A stretch of 64,000 nt of DNA from Streptomyces sp. NBC_01298 (GCF_035978755.1 NZ_CP108414.1:2418001-2482000), one strand, 5' to 3'; positions 34,045-45,318 are shown, counted from the first letter of the stretch. Numbers and translations are program-made. The notes: generated by a model from the sequence alone, not told the origin.

Positions 34045-35818
34045 CCATCCCCCGGACGACTTCGGTCCACAGTTCGTGGGTGGCCAGCGCCCACAGGGTG
34101 AGCGCGTCCTGGTCCGAAGGCCGTTCCAGTTGCCGGGCGAGCAAGCGCTGCACCCGGTCGGGCCGGACCTGGCCGCCCCGCAAGAGCCGGTCCGGAGACA
34201 AGAGCTCCCGCACGGGCTCGAGGAGGGGACTACCAGGGCTAAGCATCGCGGTCACGGGCAGGGTGAAGGGCTGCTTGGGCCGGTTCAGCACGGTGGCGGG
34301 CAGCAGGTCGCGCCCGGCCTCGTACAGCGCCAGCTTCCCGCGTCGAGCGGCCGAAGGGAGGTCCCGGGCGTGCGCGGCGACAGCGGGCTGACAGAACGGC
34401 ATCCGGGCCTCGACCGCCCACGCCATGCTCAGGTGGTCGACTCGGCGAAGGTGGTAGGCGGGCAGCCGCCAGCGGGTCTCGAACGAAGTGATCGCGGTGA
34501 GCCGATCCGTGCGCGCGGAGCGAAGCTCCCGCACTATGCGGTCGGCAGCCGAACCTTCCTCGGCGATGTAGGCCCGGTACGCGGGGGTGTAGAGGTATTC
34601 GCGGAGCATCCTGGGTGCCGCGGACAGCGCGTCGGCGTACGAGGCGGCCCAGTCGCCACCCGCAGGGGCCTCCAGGGCCTCCCGCATCCGGGCATATCCA
34701 CCGAACAGCTCGTCGGCGCCGTCTCCGGTGAGAGCGACGGTGAAGCCGGCCTCTCGTACGGCCCGGAAGAGGGCGTACGTACTCAGGGCGATGGGGTCGG
34801 CGTTCGGCTGCCCCAGATGCCGGGTGGCGCGGGTGAGTAGCGATCCCAGCTCCCCGGGATCCAGCGCCACTTCGTGGTGGACGGTCCGGGCCTGCCGGGC
34901 GACGGCGCGGGCGTGGATGCGCTCCGAGCCCGGCCATCGGCCCTGGTAGGTGAGATGGAAGGTGTGCAGGGACGGCGCGCCGGTTTCACGCGCGTACTCT
35001 GCTGCCAGCGCGGTCACCAGGCCGGAGTCGAGACCACCACTCGTGAGGGCACAGACCGGCACATCGGCTCGGGCGAGGCGTCGCACTTCGCGGCGCAACA
35101 CGTCCTCGGTGCCGAAGCCGGCCTCTGAGGGCGCCGCCGGCTGCACGGGCCGCCGCCGTACGGCCGGTTCCCGCCCAGGGCTGACGACAGCGGTCGCGCC
35201 CGGGGGCATGACACTGATGCCTTCCAGGGCAGTCTGCGTGGAGAAGGGTGTCCGTGTGGCTAGGACCGTGTCGAGGGTGTCAGCGCGAGGAGTGATCCGC
35301 ACCCCTTCGAAGGCCAGGAGTGCCGGGATCTCGGAGGCGAAGCGGAAGGAGCCGTCCTCGCCCCGGTGGTAGTGAATGGGTTTCATCCCCATGGGGTCGA
35401 CGGCCAAGACGAGTAGGGGGCTCGCCCGCAGGTCGAGGACGGCCACGGCGAACATCCCATCGAGCCGCTCGGCGAAGGCCGGCCCGTACTCGGCGTAGAG
35501 CGCGGGCAGCAGGGTGCCGTCGCACGTGTCGGGGAAGCGGTGGCCGCGGGCCGCGAGCTCGCGGCGGAGGATGCGGTGGTTGTAGATCTCGCCGTTGAGT
35601 ACGGCGATGATCCCGGGCAAGTGGGGCAGCCGGTAGGGCTGTCGACCGCCACGGAGGTCGGTCACGGCGAGCCGGTCGCACCCGAGCGACCAGCCGGCCC
35701 CGCTGAGCACGTCATGTTCGTCGGGACCACCGTGCCGCTGACGGGCGGAGACCGCGGCGAGCTCGCCCGGGTCGGGGCGCGCCGCGCCGGCCGAGAAGGA
35801 GCCGAAAATCCTGCACAT
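34019..35818 (-). CDS. Asparagine synthetase-type amidotransferase
   Basis: A 599-residue glutamine-dependent amidotransferase. The Ntn-type glutaminase half begins with the catalytic Cys2 (MCRIFGSFSAG), with LNGEIYNH and GDxxxP-like regions after it. The synthetase half has the PP-loop CALTSGGLDSGLVTAL and LTGDGADELFGGYAR. Because Cys2 is present it should use glutamine; beta-lactam synthetases lack it. Product amide or hydroxamate-like transfer in the pathway is likely. The ATG at 35818 has CCGGAGG before it. It leads the leftward operon asnB, prpF-like, SDR, MetRS-like and glycosyltransferase. Confidence 0.88.
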   Translation of the reverse strand: MCRIFGSFSAGAARPDPGELAAVSARQRHGGPDEHDVLSGAGWSLGCDRLAVTDLRGGRQPYRLPHLPGIIAVLNGEIYNHRILRRELAARGHRFPDTCDGTLLPALYAEYGPAFAERLDGMFAVAVLDLRASPLLVLAVDPMGMKPIHYHRGEDGSFRFASEIPALLAFEGVRITPRADTLDTVLATRTPFSTQTALEGISVMPPGATAVVSPGREPAVRRRPVQPAAPSEAGFGTEDVLRREVRRLARADVPVCALTSGGLDSGLVTALAAEYARETGAPSLHTFHLTYQGRWPGSERIHARAVARQARTVHHEVALDPGELGSLLTRATRHLGQPNADPIALSTYALFRAVREAGFTVALTGDGADELFGGYARMREALEAPAGGDWAASYADALSAAPRMLREYLYTPAYRAYIAEEGSAADRIVRELRSARTDRLTAITSFETRWRLPAYHLRRVDHLSMAWAVEARMPFCQPAVAAHARDLPSAARRGKLALYEAGRDLLPATVLNRPKQPFTLPVTAMLSPGSPLLEPVRELLSPDRLLRGGQVRPDRVQRLLARQLERPSDQDALTLWALATHELWTEVVRGMGVPVGCAA

Positions 35819-35861
35819 GCCGGTGCCTCCGGATTCCACGTACATGCGATTAGACCATTTA

Positions 35862-35876
35862 TTTGAAGCTACCAAA
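35862..35876. promoter_or_regulatory. Motif TTT-N7-CCAAA between asnB-like and PIG-L genes
   Basis: A degenerate copy of the palindrome at 29148, in the AT-rich divergent promoter region. It shares also the preceding CATTTA with the copy at 49694, so CATTTATTT-N7-CCAAA occurs in both. Confidence 0.5.
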
Positions 35877-35962
35877 TTTTTGACTGGCGTAGAAGTGCCA
35901 TGTCGCAAGTACGCCAGATGAGTTGCCTTGCAAGCCGCCACCAGGCACAACAGGCTGAGTCC

Positions 35963-36706
35963 ATGGAGCACTTCGCGACCGATCTAACAGACCGCAGCGC
36001 CCCGGAATCCCTGCTGGTGGTGGCCGCGCACCCGGACGACATCGAGTTCTGTGTCAGCGGCACGGTCATGCGGTGGATCGCCCAGGGCACGACGCGGGTC
36101 ACGTACTGCATCGTCACCGACGGCGGGGCCGGCGGATACGACGAGCAGCTCCCCCGCCAAGCGATGGGGGACCTCCGGCGAGCCGAACAGGTGCACTCGG
36201 CCAAGCGGAGCGGCGTCGAGGACGTCCGCTTCCTCGGCTACCCCGACAGCTTCGTCGAGCCGAGCGTCGAGCTGCGCCGCGATCTGTGCCGGGTGATCCG
36301 ACAGGTTCGCCCGCAGCGCGCCGTCATCCCCAGCCCGGAGATCAACTGGGCCCGAGTGGCCGACCTTCACCCGGACCATCGCGCGGTCGGCGATGCCGCC
36401 CTACGTGCGATCTACCCCGAGGCCCGCAATCCCTTCGCGCATCCTTCCCTCCTCAAGGAGGAAGGACTGGAGCCCTGGATCGTGCCAGAACTGTGGCTGA
36501 TGACCGGCCCCACGCCGAACCAGTACATCGACGTGACCCCCGTCTTCGAACGCAAGGTCGAGGCTCTGCGGATCCACACCTCGCAGACGGCCCATTTCGA
36601 CGACCTGGCGGGGCTACTGCGGGACTGGTTGGGGGAACACGCAAGGGCAGCGGGACTGCCGACGGGCCGGATGGCAGAAGCCTTCCAGGTCGTGAAGATC
36701 GAATGA
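35963..36706 (+). CDS. PIG-L (MshB/LmbE-type) deacetylase
   Basis: A 247-residue zinc hydrolase. The family signature VVAAHPDDIEF (zinc Asp and His), GGAGGYD, and the downstream HPDHRAVGDAAL are complete, so it should remove an N-acyl group, usually acetyl from a GlcNAc unit, or cleave a thiol conjugate. Its divergent promoter is shared with the asparagine synthetase. Together with the MshA-type glycosyltransferase it forms the first half of a mycothiol-like route. An in-frame start at 35900 (MSQVRQMSC) would add 21 residues; ATG 35963 fits the family better. Confidence 0.85.
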   Translation: MEHFATDLTDRSAPESLLVVAAHPDDIEFCVSGTVMRWIAQGTTRVTYCIVTDGGAGGYDEQLPRQAMGDLRRAEQVHSAKRSGVEDVRFLGYPDSFVEPSVELRRDLCRVIRQVRPQRAVIPSPEINWARVADLHPDHRAVGDAALRAIYPEARNPFAHPSLLKEEGLEPWIVPELWLMTGPTPNQYIDVTPVFERKVEALRIHTSQTAHFDDLAGLLRDWLGEHARAAGLPTGRMAEAFQVVKIE

Positions 36707-36715
36707 GGCCCGGGG

Positions 36716-36739
36716 CCGTCCGCCTGCCGTGACGGACGG
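36716..36739. terminator. Short hairpin between convergent genes
   Basis: ccgtccg and cggacgg (7 bp) with a 10-base loop, between the convergent PIG-L and DinB-type genes. Confidence 0.5.
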
Positions 36740-36754
36740 ACCGGCTCGGGCTCG

Positions 36755-37420
36755 TCATCGGTAGATGAGCAGTTCTTGTTCGGTCGCATCCGTGAGTTCG
36801 TAGCGGGTCGCGACCAGCGGACGGCCCGAGTAGAGGCGAATCAGCGTGGCCGCGTCGCCTTGGAAGCGGGCCGCGGGCCGTCCCTCGATCTCATTGCCCA
36901 AAACCAAGAGACCGTCCAGACCATTGAGTTGTGCGACCAGCCGAGGTGTCCCCCGCTTGCGGCTCGTAATGCGGAGAAGGGGCAGGGCAAGTGTCAGGCT
37001 GTCCCCGCTGTAAGCCCCCGACTCCCCGAACGCGTCACGGACATCGCCGGCGTGGACCCACTCCCCCAGCGCCACCGCGTCCAGCGTGCCGTCGCCCGCG
37101 GCGATCTCCGGGCCGGCCTCGGTGAAGCCCCGCTCCAACTCGTCAAGGATCTGGGCCAACGGCCAGTGTTCGCGTTCGGCGACGTCCGCCGCGTTGGCCT
37201 CGGGGAGGAACACTCCCTCTTCCAATCGTCCTTCGACAATCCGCACCAGGGCCGCCGCGCAGTGGGCGAGCACCTGCCGGGCAGTCCAGCCAGGACAGGC
37301 CGTGCGTAGCGCGTATGCCTCCGGGGGGGTTCGACGCAACAGCGGCATCAACGCGTCGCGTTCGGTTCGCAACAGCCGATCCGGAAGCCAAGGGTCACGT
37401 ATCTCGTCGAGAACTGTCAT
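36755..37420 (-). CDS. Mycothiol-dependent maleylpyruvate isomerase-type protein
   Basis: A 221-residue protein of the DinB/MDMPI_N four-helix fold. The N-terminal metal-binding helix bundle shows ACPGWTARQVLAHCAAAL and, about residue 133, WVHAGDVRDAFG; these His residues fit the three-His metal site. The C-terminal sequence is the shorter accessory domain. Family members use mycothiol as a nucleophile or cofactor, for thiol transfer or isomerisation. It begins five bases after the AhcY stop, so it is the last gene of the long leftward operon. Its link to the PIG-L and MshA-type genes is suggestive. Confidence 0.75.
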   Translation of the reverse strand: MTVLDEIRDPWLPDRLLRTERDALMPLLRRTPPEAYALRTACPGWTARQVLAHCAAALVRIVEGRLEEGVFLPEANAADVAEREHWPLAQILDELERGFTEAGPEIAAGDGTLDAVALGEWVHAGDVRDAFGESGAYSGDSLTLALPLLRITSRKRGTPRLVAQLNGLDGLLVLGNEIEGRPAARFQGDAATLIRLYSGRPLVATRYELTDATEQELLIYR

Positions 37421-37425
37421 GGGGC

Positions 37426-38889
<1,464 letters not shown>

Positions 38890-41800
38890 TCACCGGCGGC
38901 CCCCGGCATTGAAGTAGCTGGCCTCGGGATGGTGGACAACGATGGCGTCGGTGGACTGCTCCGGGTGGAGCTGGAACTCCTCAGAGAGGTGGACGCCGAT
39001 CCGCTCGGGCCGCAGCAGCTCGGCGATCTTCGCGCGGTCCTCCAGCTCAGGGCAGGCGGGATAGCCGAGCGAGTAGCGACACCCCTGGTACTCGGTGCGG
39101 AACATTCCCTCCATGGACAAAGGGTCGGCCCCTTCGATACCGAGTTCGCCCCGCACCCGGGCGTGCCAGTACTCGGCGAGCGCCTCGGCCAGCTGCACTG
39201 AAAGCCCGTGCAGTTCCAGGTAGTCGCGGTAGGCGTCCGCCTCGAAGAGGCGGGCGGTCTCCTCGCCGATCCGGCTGCCGACGGTGACAACCTGGAAGCC
39301 GACGACGTCGATCTCCCCCGATTCCTCGGGGCGGAAGAAGTCGGCGAGGCACAGGCGGCGGCCGCGGCTCTGGCGGGGGAACGTGAACCGCGTCCGCTCG
39401 CCTCCGTCCTCGTCAAGGACGATCAAGTCTTCGCCCTTGGACACGCAGGGGAAGTACCCGTAGACGACCGCCGCTTCAAGCAGCTGATCGGTGTGCAACC
39501 GGTCCAGCCAGCCACGCAGACGCGGTCGGCCCTCCGACTCGATCAAGCCAGCGTCCTTGAGGCCCCACTGGCCCTTGAAGAGGGCGCCTTCGTCGAGCCA
39601 GGAGGCGTAGTCCTTGAGCGGGATGCCCTTGACCACGCGGGAGCCGAGGAATGGCGGCTCGGGTACGGGGGCATCGACTGCAACGTCGGAGCGGCCGACG
39701 ACCTCGGGTTCACGTACATCGAGCAAGGGTTTCCGTTGTGGTACTCGACGTTGCTTGAGCGGGGGCAGGCCCGCTCCGGGGACTCCGCGCTTGACCCCCA
39801 TGAGGGCGTCCATGAGGCGCAGGCCCTCGAAGGCGTCGCGGGCGTAGCGGACCTCGCCCTCGTAGATCTCGTGGAGGTCCTGTTCGACGTAGGCACGGGT
39901 GAGGGCGGCGCCGCCGAGGATGACCGGGTAGTCGGCCGCCAGCTTGCGCTGGTTGAGCTCCTCCAGGTTCTCCTTCATGATCACCGTGGACTTGACCAGC
40001 AGGCCGGACATGCCGATGACGTCGGCCTTGTGCTCGGCGGCGGCTTCGAGGATCGCGGAGACCGGCTGCTTGATGCCGATGTTGACCACGTTGTAGCCGT
40101 TGTTGGTCAGGATGATGTCGACGAGGTTCTTGCCGATGTCGTGGACGTCGCCGCGGACGGTGGCCAGGACGATGGTGCCCTTGCCCTCGTCGTCGCTCTT
40201 CTCCATGTGCGGTTCGAGGTGGGCCACCGCGGTCTTCATGACTTCGGCGGACTGCAGGACGAAGGGGAGCTGCATCTGGCCGGAGCCGAACAGCTCGCCG
40301 ACGACTTTCATGCCCTCCAGGAGGGTGTCGTTGACGATGTCGAGGGCGGGGCGGGTCTGGAGGGCCTCGTCGAGGTCGGCGCCCAGGCCGTTCTTCTCGC
40401 CGTCGATGATGCGGCGCTGCAGGCGCTCGTCCAGCGGCAGGGCGAGGAGTTCCTCGGCGCGGCCGGCCTTCATCGACTTGGTGTTGACGCCTTCGAAGAG
40501 GGCCATCAGCTTCTGCAGCGGGTCGTAGCCCTCCGCGCGCCGGTCGTAGATCAGGTCGAGGGCGACCTTGACCTGCTCCTCCTCCAGGCGGGCGATCGGC
40601 AGGATCTTGCTCGCGTGGACGATCGCCGAGTCGAGGCCGGCCTTGACGCACTCGTCGAGGAAGACCGAGTTCAGGACGATACGGGCGGCCGGGTTGAGGC
40701 CGAAGGAGATGTTCGACAGGCCCAGGGTCGTCTGGACGTCGGGGTGGCGGCGCTTGAGCTCGCGGATCGACTCGATCGTGGCGATGCCGTCCTTGCGGGA
40801 CTCCTCCTGGCCGGTGCAGATGGTGAAGGTCAGGGTGTCGATGAGGATGTCCGACTCCAGGATCCCCCAGTTGGTGGTGAGGTCCTCGATGAGCCGCTCG
40901 GCGATGGCGACCTTGTGCTCGACGGTCCGGGCCTGGCCCTCCTCGTCGATGGTCAGCGCGATCAGCGCCGCGCCGTGCTCCTGGGCGAGGGCGGTGACCT
41001 TCGCGAAGCGGGACTCGGGGCCGTCGCCGTCCTCGTAGTTCACGGAGTTGACGACAGCGCGTCCGCCGAGCTTCTCCAGGCCCGCCCGCAGAACGGGAAC
41101 CTCCGTGGAGTCCAGCACGATCGGCAGGGTGGAGGCGGTCGCGAAGCGGCCGGCCAGCTCTTCCATGTCGGCGACGCCGTCGCGGCCGACGTAGTCCACG
41201 CACAGGTCGAGCATGTGCGCGCCCTCGCGGATCTGGTCGCGGACCATCTCCACGCAGTCGTCCCAGCGGGCTTCGAGCATGGCCTCGCGGAACTTCTTCG
41301 ACCCGTTCGCGTTGGTGCGCTCGCCGATCGCCATGTACGAGATGTCCTGCCGGAACGGCACCGTCTGATACAGCGAGGAGGCACCCGGCTCGGGACGCGG
41401 ATCCCGCGCCACCGGGCTCAACCCACGCACCCGCTCGACCACCTGACGCAGGTGCTCCGGCGTGGTGCCGCAGCAGCCGCCGACCAAGGAGAGCCCGTAC
41501 TCGCGGACGAAGGTCTCCTGGGCGTCCGCCAGCTCAGTCGCCGACAGCGGGTAGTGCGCGCCGTTCTTGCCCAGCACGGGCAGGCCCGCGTTGGGCATGC
41601 AGGACAGCGGGATACGGGAGTTCCGCGCGAGATAGCGCAGGTGCTCACTCATCTCCGCCGGACCGGTCGCACAGTTCAGACCGATCATGTCGATACCCAA
41701 CGGCTCCAAAGCCGTCAGCGCCGCGCCGATCTCTGAACCCAGCAGCATCGTGCCGGTCGCCTCAACCGTCACCTGCACGATGAGAGGCAGGTCTCCCATT

Positions 41801-42345
41801 CCGCACCATTCCAGCGCCCTGCGCGCGCCGATGACGGCCGCCTTCGCCTGAAGGAGGTCCTGCGAGGTTTCGACCAATAGCGCGTCCGCGCCGCCTCGGA
41901 TCAGACCCTCGGCATTCGCCTGGTACGCCTCACGCAAGGGCTCGTACGCCACGTGCTTGAGCGTGGGCAGCTTGGTGCCGGGGCCCATGGAGCCCAGGAC
42001 CCAGCGGGGCCGTCCATCTTTCGCCGTGAACGCATCCGCGGCTTCGCGGGCGATGCGCGCTCCGGCCTCGGACAGGTCATAGACCCGGCCCTCCACGCCG
42101 TACTCGGCGAGTGCGGAGAGGTTGGCCCCGAAGGTGTTGGTCTCGACGCAGTCCACACCCACCGCGTAGTACTCGTCATGGACCGACCGGACGATGTCGG
42201 GCCGGGTGACATTGAGGATCTCGTTGCAGCCCTCGAGACCCATGAAGTCGTCGAGCGTCGGATCGGCGGCCTGGAGCATCGTTCCCATCGCCCCGTCGGC
42301 CACCACGACCCGCTGCGCCAGCTCCTCCCTCAGAGACCGTCTCAT
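38890..42345 (-). CDS. metH: Cobalamin-dependent methionine synthase
   Basis: A complete 1151-residue MetH. In order: the homocysteine domain with zinc Cys225 (LNCATGPAEM), Cys291 and Cys292 (GGCCGTTP); the methyltetrahydrofolate domain (GERTNANGSKKFREA); the cobalamin domain with DVHDIGKNLV holding the axial His; and the C-terminal SAM activation domain (RTEYQGCRYSLGYPACPELE). It turns homocysteine and methyl-THF into methionine. Its start overlaps the adenosine kinase stop by four bases. No metF was seen in the window. Confidence 0.95.
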   Translation of the reverse strand: MRRSLREELAQRVVVADGAMGTMLQAADPTLDDFMGLEGCNEILNVTRPDIVRSVHDEYYAVGVDCVETNTFGANLSALAEYGVEGRVYDLSEAGARIAREAADAFTAKDGRPRWVLGSMGPGTKLPTLKHVAYEPLREAYQANAEGLIRGGADALLVETSQDLLQAKAAVIGARRALEWCGMGDLPLIVQVTVEATGTMLLGSEIGAALTALEPLGIDMIGLNCATGPAEMSEHLRYLARNSRIPLSCMPNAGLPVLGKNGAHYPLSATELADAQETFVREYGLSLVGGCCGTTPEHLRQVVERVRGLSPVARDPRPEPGASSLYQTVPFRQDISYMAIGERTNANGSKKFREAMLEARWDDCVEMVRDQIREGAHMLDLCVDYVGRDGVADMEELAGRFATASTLPIVLDSTEVPVLRAGLEKLGGRAVVNSVNYEDGDGPESRFAKVTALAQEHGAALIALTIDEEGQARTVEHKVAIAERLIEDLTTNWGILESDILIDTLTFTICTGQEESRKDGIATIESIRELKRRHPDVQTTLGLSNISFGLNPAARIVLNSVFLDECVKAGLDSAIVHASKILPIARLEEEQVKVALDLIYDRRAEGYDPLQKLMALFEGVNTKSMKAGRAEELLALPLDERLQRRIIDGEKNGLGADLDEALQTRPALDIVNDTLLEGMKVVGELFGSGQMQLPFVLQSAEVMKTAVAHLEPHMEKSDDEGKGTIVLATVRGDVHDIGKNLVDIILTNNGYNVVNIGIKQPVSAILEAAAEHKADVIGMSGLLVKSTVIMKENLEELNQRKLAADYPVILGGAALTRAYVEQDLHEIYEGEVRYARDAFEGLRLMDALMGVKRGVPGAGLPPLKQRRVPQRKPLLDVREPEVVGRSDVAVDAPVPEPPFLGSRVVKGIPLKDYASWLDEGALFKGQWGLKDAGLIESEGRPRLRGWLDRLHTDQLLEAAVVYGYFPCVSKGEDLIVLDEDGGERTRFTFPRQSRGRRLCLADFFRPEESGEIDVVGFQVVTVGSRIGEETARLFEADAYRDYLELHGLSVQLAEALAEYWHARVRGELGIEGADPLSMEGMFRTEYQGCRYSLGYPACPELEDRAKIAELLRPERIGVHLSEEFQLHPEQSTDAIVVHHPEASYFNAGGRR

Positions 42346-43325
42346 GCCAACTCCCGGAGGTGTGCGGTCAGCTCCGTCTCGTACCGGCAGCCGTACCCCA
42401 TGCCGAGCAGGGTGAGCAACGATTCGCCGGACAACCGGTACTCCTGCGTACCCACGGATGCGAGGACGGTCGCAGCGACCGCACAGCCCAGCTGAGCCGC
42501 GCTCCGCTCGGACACACCCCACGCCGTTGCGGCGAGGAACCCGGCTCGGAACGCGTCGCCGACACCGGTGGGGTCGACGACTTCCTCGACCTCGACCGCG
42601 TGCACGGTCAGCGGCGTGGTGCCCGCAGTTTGGATTCGTACGCCACCCTCGCCGTGGGTGGTCACCCAGGAGCCGACCCGCCGCAGGATCTGCTCCTCGG
42701 TGAGCCCGGACTTCTCGCACAGCAAGGCTGCTTCGTACTCGTTGGTGAACAGCCGGCTCGCACCGTCCACCAGCTCCCGAACCTGCGGCCGCTCCAGTCG
42801 CGCCAGCTGCTGGGACGGGTCCGCAGCGAAGGGGATGCCCAGCTCACGGCAGGTCCGCGTATGGCGGAGCATGGCCTCGGGGTCGTCGGGCGAGATCAGC
42901 ACCAAGTCGGGGCGACCGGCCCGTGCGACGACGTCGCTCAGATCGATCTCGCGGGCCTCTACCATGGCCCCCTCGTAGAACGTCGCGATCTGGTTCTGGT
43001 CCCGGTCGGTGGTGCAGACGAAACGCGCGGTCTGGCACGTCTCGCTGACCCGAACGGAGTCGGTGTCGACGCCGTGCTCCTTGAGCCACACCCGGTACGG
43101 ATCGAAGTCTCGACCCACAGAGCCCACCAGGACAGGCCGCAGTCCCAGCGTTCCCAGACCGAACGCGATGTTGGCCGCTACTCCGCCGCGTCGGAATTCC
43201 AGGTTGTCGGCGAGGAACGACAGGGATATCCGGTCCAACCGGTCCGCGAGCAGCTGCTCGGCGAACCGGCCGGGAAAGGTCATCAGATGGTCGGTCGCGA
43301 TGGATCCCGTCACAACGATGCGCAT
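42342..43325 (-). CDS. PfkB-family adenosine kinase
   Basis: A 327-residue sugar/nucleoside kinase. The family marks are RGGVAANIAFGLGTLGLRPV in the N-terminal lid and DPTGVGDAFRAGF (catalytic Asp) near residue 253. Given its position between metK and metH, adenosine made by AhcY is the expected substrate, removing the inhibitory product. It ends within the metH start and begins one base from the metK stop, so all are translated together. Confidence 0.88.
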   Translation of the reverse strand: MRIVVTGSIATDHLMTFPGRFAEQLLADRLDRISLSFLADNLEFRRGGVAANIAFGLGTLGLRPVLVGSVGRDFDPYRVWLKEHGVDTDSVRVSETCQTARFVCTTDRDQNQIATFYEGAMVEAREIDLSDVVARAGRPDLVLISPDDPEAMLRHTRTCRELGIPFAADPSQQLARLERPQVRELVDGASRLFTNEYEAALLCEKSGLTEEQILRRVGSWVTTHGEGGVRIQTAGTTPLTVHAVEVEEVVDPTGVGDAFRAGFLAATAWGVSERSAAQLGCAVAATVLASVGTQEYRLSGESLLTLLGMGYGCRYETELTAHLRELA

Positions 43326-43326
43326 G

Positions 43327-44541
43327 TCAGACCCCAACGGCCCGGCGAAGGGCGTCCACGCGGTCGGTGCGTTCCCAGGTGAAGTCCGGCAGCTCACGGC
43401 CAAAGTGGCCGTACGCGGCGGTCTGGGCGTAGATCGGGCGCAGCAGGTCCAGATCGCGGATGATCGCGGCCGGCCGAAGATCGAAGACACTCGACACGGC
43501 TTCCTGGATGCGCTCGTCCGGCAGTGTTCCCGTGCCGAAGGTCTCGACGAAGAGGCCGACGGGCTCGGCCTTGCCGATGGCGTACGCGACCTGGACCTCG
43601 CAGCGCGAGGCCAGGCCCGCGGCGACCACGTTCTTCGCCACCCAGCGCATCGCGTACGCGGCGGAACGGTCGACCTTGGACGGGTCCTTGCCCGAGAAGG
43701 CGCCGCCACCGTGACGCGCCATCCCGCCGTACGTGTCGATGATGATCTTGCGACCGGTCAGGCCGGCGTCGCCCATCGGGCCGCCGATCTCGAAGCGCCC
43801 GGTCGGGTTCACCAGTAGTCGGTAACCCTCGGTCTCCAGCTTGATGCCGTCCTCGACGAGCTGGTTCAGCACGTACTCCACGACGAACTCACGGATGTCC
43901 GGGGCCAGCAGCGCGTCGAGGTCGACGTCGGCTGCGTGCTGGGAGGAGACCACCACCGTGTCCAGGCGCACCGCCTGATCGCCGTCGTACTCGATGGTGA
44001 CCTGCGTCTTGCCGTCGGGGCGCAGGTAAGGGATGACCCCATCCTTGCGGACCTCGGACAGCCGGCGCGAGAGCCGGTGCGCGATGTGGATCGGCAGCGG
44101 CATCAGCTCGGGCGTCTCGTCACAGGCGTAGCCGAACATCAGGCCTTGGTCGCCCGCTCCCTGCTTGTCGAGCTCGTCACTCGGCCCCGCGCCTCCGACA
44201 CGCTTCTCGAATGCGGTGTCGACGCCCTGGGCGATGTCGGGTGACTGCGCCCCGATGGACACCGACACCCCGCAGGAGGCACCGTCGAAGCCCTTCTTCG
44301 AGGAGTCGTAGCCGATGTCGAGAATGGCCTCACGAACGAGGGCGGCTATGGGGGCATAGGCCTTGGTCGTCACCTCGCCGGCTATGTGGACCAGGCCGGT
44401 GGTGATCAGGGTCTCCACAGCCACCCGCGAGGTGGGGTCCTCACGGAGCAGCGCGTCGAGGATCGTGTCACTGATCCGGTCGGCGATCTTGTCGGGATGC
44501 CCCTCGGTCACCGACTCTGAGGTGAACAGCCGCTTGCTCAT
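43327..44541 (-). CDS. metK: S-adenosylmethionine synthetase
   Basis: A 404-residue MetK, all motifs present: [59 protein letters not shown]. It makes SAM from methionine and ATP. The start overlaps the ACP stop (ATGA). Its place next to a carrier protein in the biosynthetic operon marks it as a dedicated supply copy. Confidence 0.96.
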   Translation of the reverse strand: MSKRLFTSESVTEGHPDKIADRISDTILDALLREDPTSRVAVETLITTGLVHIAGEVTTKAYAPIAALVREAILDIGYDSSKKGFDGASCGVSVSIGAQSPDIAQGVDTAFEKRVGGAGPSDELDKQGAGDQGLMFGYACDETPELMPLPIHIAHRLSRRLSEVRKDGVIPYLRPDGKTQVTIEYDGDQAVRLDTVVVSSQHAADVDLDALLAPDIREFVVEYVLNQLVEDGIKLETEGYRLLVNPTGRFEIGGPMGDAGLTGRKIIIDTYGGMARHGGGAFSGKDPSKVDRSAAYAMRWVAKNVVAAGLASRCEVQVAYAIGKAEPVGLFVETFGTGTLPDERIQEAVSSVFDLRPAAIIRDLDLLRPIYAQTAAYGHFGRELPDFTWERTDRVDALRRAVGV

Positions 44542-44786
44542 GCCTGCCCCACCTCGACCGGGAAGAAGTGCGACTCGATGGCGGCGAGGGTGCGGATCTC
44601 GTCCACTTCCAGGGCCTCCATCTGGATGGACCGACCGCTCTGCTGCTCCAGCAGGAAGACGAACTCCACGAAGGACAGCGAGTCGATGAGCCGGTTCTCG
44701 ATGAGGTCCAGGTCGGAGGCGATGTCGTCACGCTCCGTGTGACGGGCGAGGAGCCAGTTCTTCACCTGCTGCAGACCGTCGGACAT
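44538..44786 (-). CDS. Acyl/peptidyl carrier protein (internal start)
   Basis: An 82-residue carrier protein: [20 protein letters not shown] carries the phosphopantetheine Ser in DSL. AAGGAGA stands seven bases before ATG 44786, so a free carrier can be made from within the longer AcpS frame. It would hold the amino acid or acyl group during oxidation and methylation. The partner ligase (45319) and oxygenase (46217) are adjacent. It ends at the metK start. Confidence 0.85.
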   Translation of the reverse strand: MSDGLQQVKNWLLARHTERDDIASDLDLIENRLIDSLSFVEFVFLLEQQSGRSIQMEALEVDEIRTLAAIESHFFPVEVGQA

Positions 44787-45317
44787 GGTTGTTCTCCTTG
44801 AAGTGCTTTGTATGGATGAGGTGTTGGTTGCGCGGGCGACGCTGAGAGCACCGGCTGGGTCCGGAAGGCCCGGCGTGAGGGGGTAGCCCGCCGAGCCGGC
44901 ATGGAGCACCGGGGCAGCCACGGCTACCGCGTAGTCCACGTCATGGCTGATGGACACGGTGATCTCGGCGATGCCGGACTCCGCGGCCATCTCGGCCGCG
45001 CCCCGGCGGAGCTCGACGAGGGGCCAGCCCCCTTCGGAACGCCGAACGACGATGTCGAGCCAGGGGAGGAATTTGCCCCGGACGCGGAGGGTCTTGAAGG
45101 CTGCCTCCTTGGCCGCTATCCGGCCGCACAGACTCAGTACGTCGAGCCCGGAGGCCGTTCCGCAGTCGGCGAGTTCGCCTGGGGTGAGCATCCGCTCGAA
45201 GAAGTCCTCGCCGTACTCGGCGAGCAGTCGTCGGACACGGGTGACGGACACGATGTCCATGCCTAGATTCGCCCAGCCCAGGCCGCCCGCCGGCGGGGCG
45301 ACGGGTCGGGTCGGCAC
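44538..45317 (-). CDS. Holo-ACP synthase fused in frame to the carrier protein
   Basis: The 259-codon frame has an AcpS-type phosphopantetheinyl transferase (about 18-138: [27 protein letters not shown] with the magnesium Asp and Glu, EITVSISHD) followed without stop by a linker and the carrier protein. GTG 45317 is chosen because the strand LGMD, which aligns with the conserved GIGID start of AcpS, would be cut off by a start at ATG 45260. The enzyme loads CoA-derived phosphopantetheine onto the carrier. The continuity of the frame may make a fusion in addition to the free carrier. This design is unusual; a lost stop codon is an alternative. Confidence 0.8.
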   Translation of the reverse strand: MPTRPVAPPAGGLGWANLGMDIVSVTRVRRLLAEYGEDFFERMLTPGELADCGTASGLDVLSLCGRIAAKEAAFKTLRVRGKFLPWLDIVVRRSEGGWPLVELRRGAAEMAAESGIAEITVSISHDVDYAVAVAAPVLHAGSAGYPLTPGLPDPAGALSVARATNTSSIQSTSRRTTMSDGLQQVKNWLLARHTERDDIASDLDLIENRLIDSLSFVEFVFLLEQQSGRSIQMEALEVDEIRTLAAIESHFFPVEVGQA

Positions 45318-45318
45318 G

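Noticed and set aside
34019..35818. Asparagine synthetase homologue as beta-lactam synthetase
   Set aside because: Beta-lactam synthetases lack the glutaminase Cys; here Cys2 is present, and no other clavam or carbapenem gene is near.
44787..45260. Start of AcpS at ATG 45260
   Set aside because: It would remove the conserved first strand (NLG before MDIV) of the AcpS fold; GTG 45317 directly after the ligase stop fits better.
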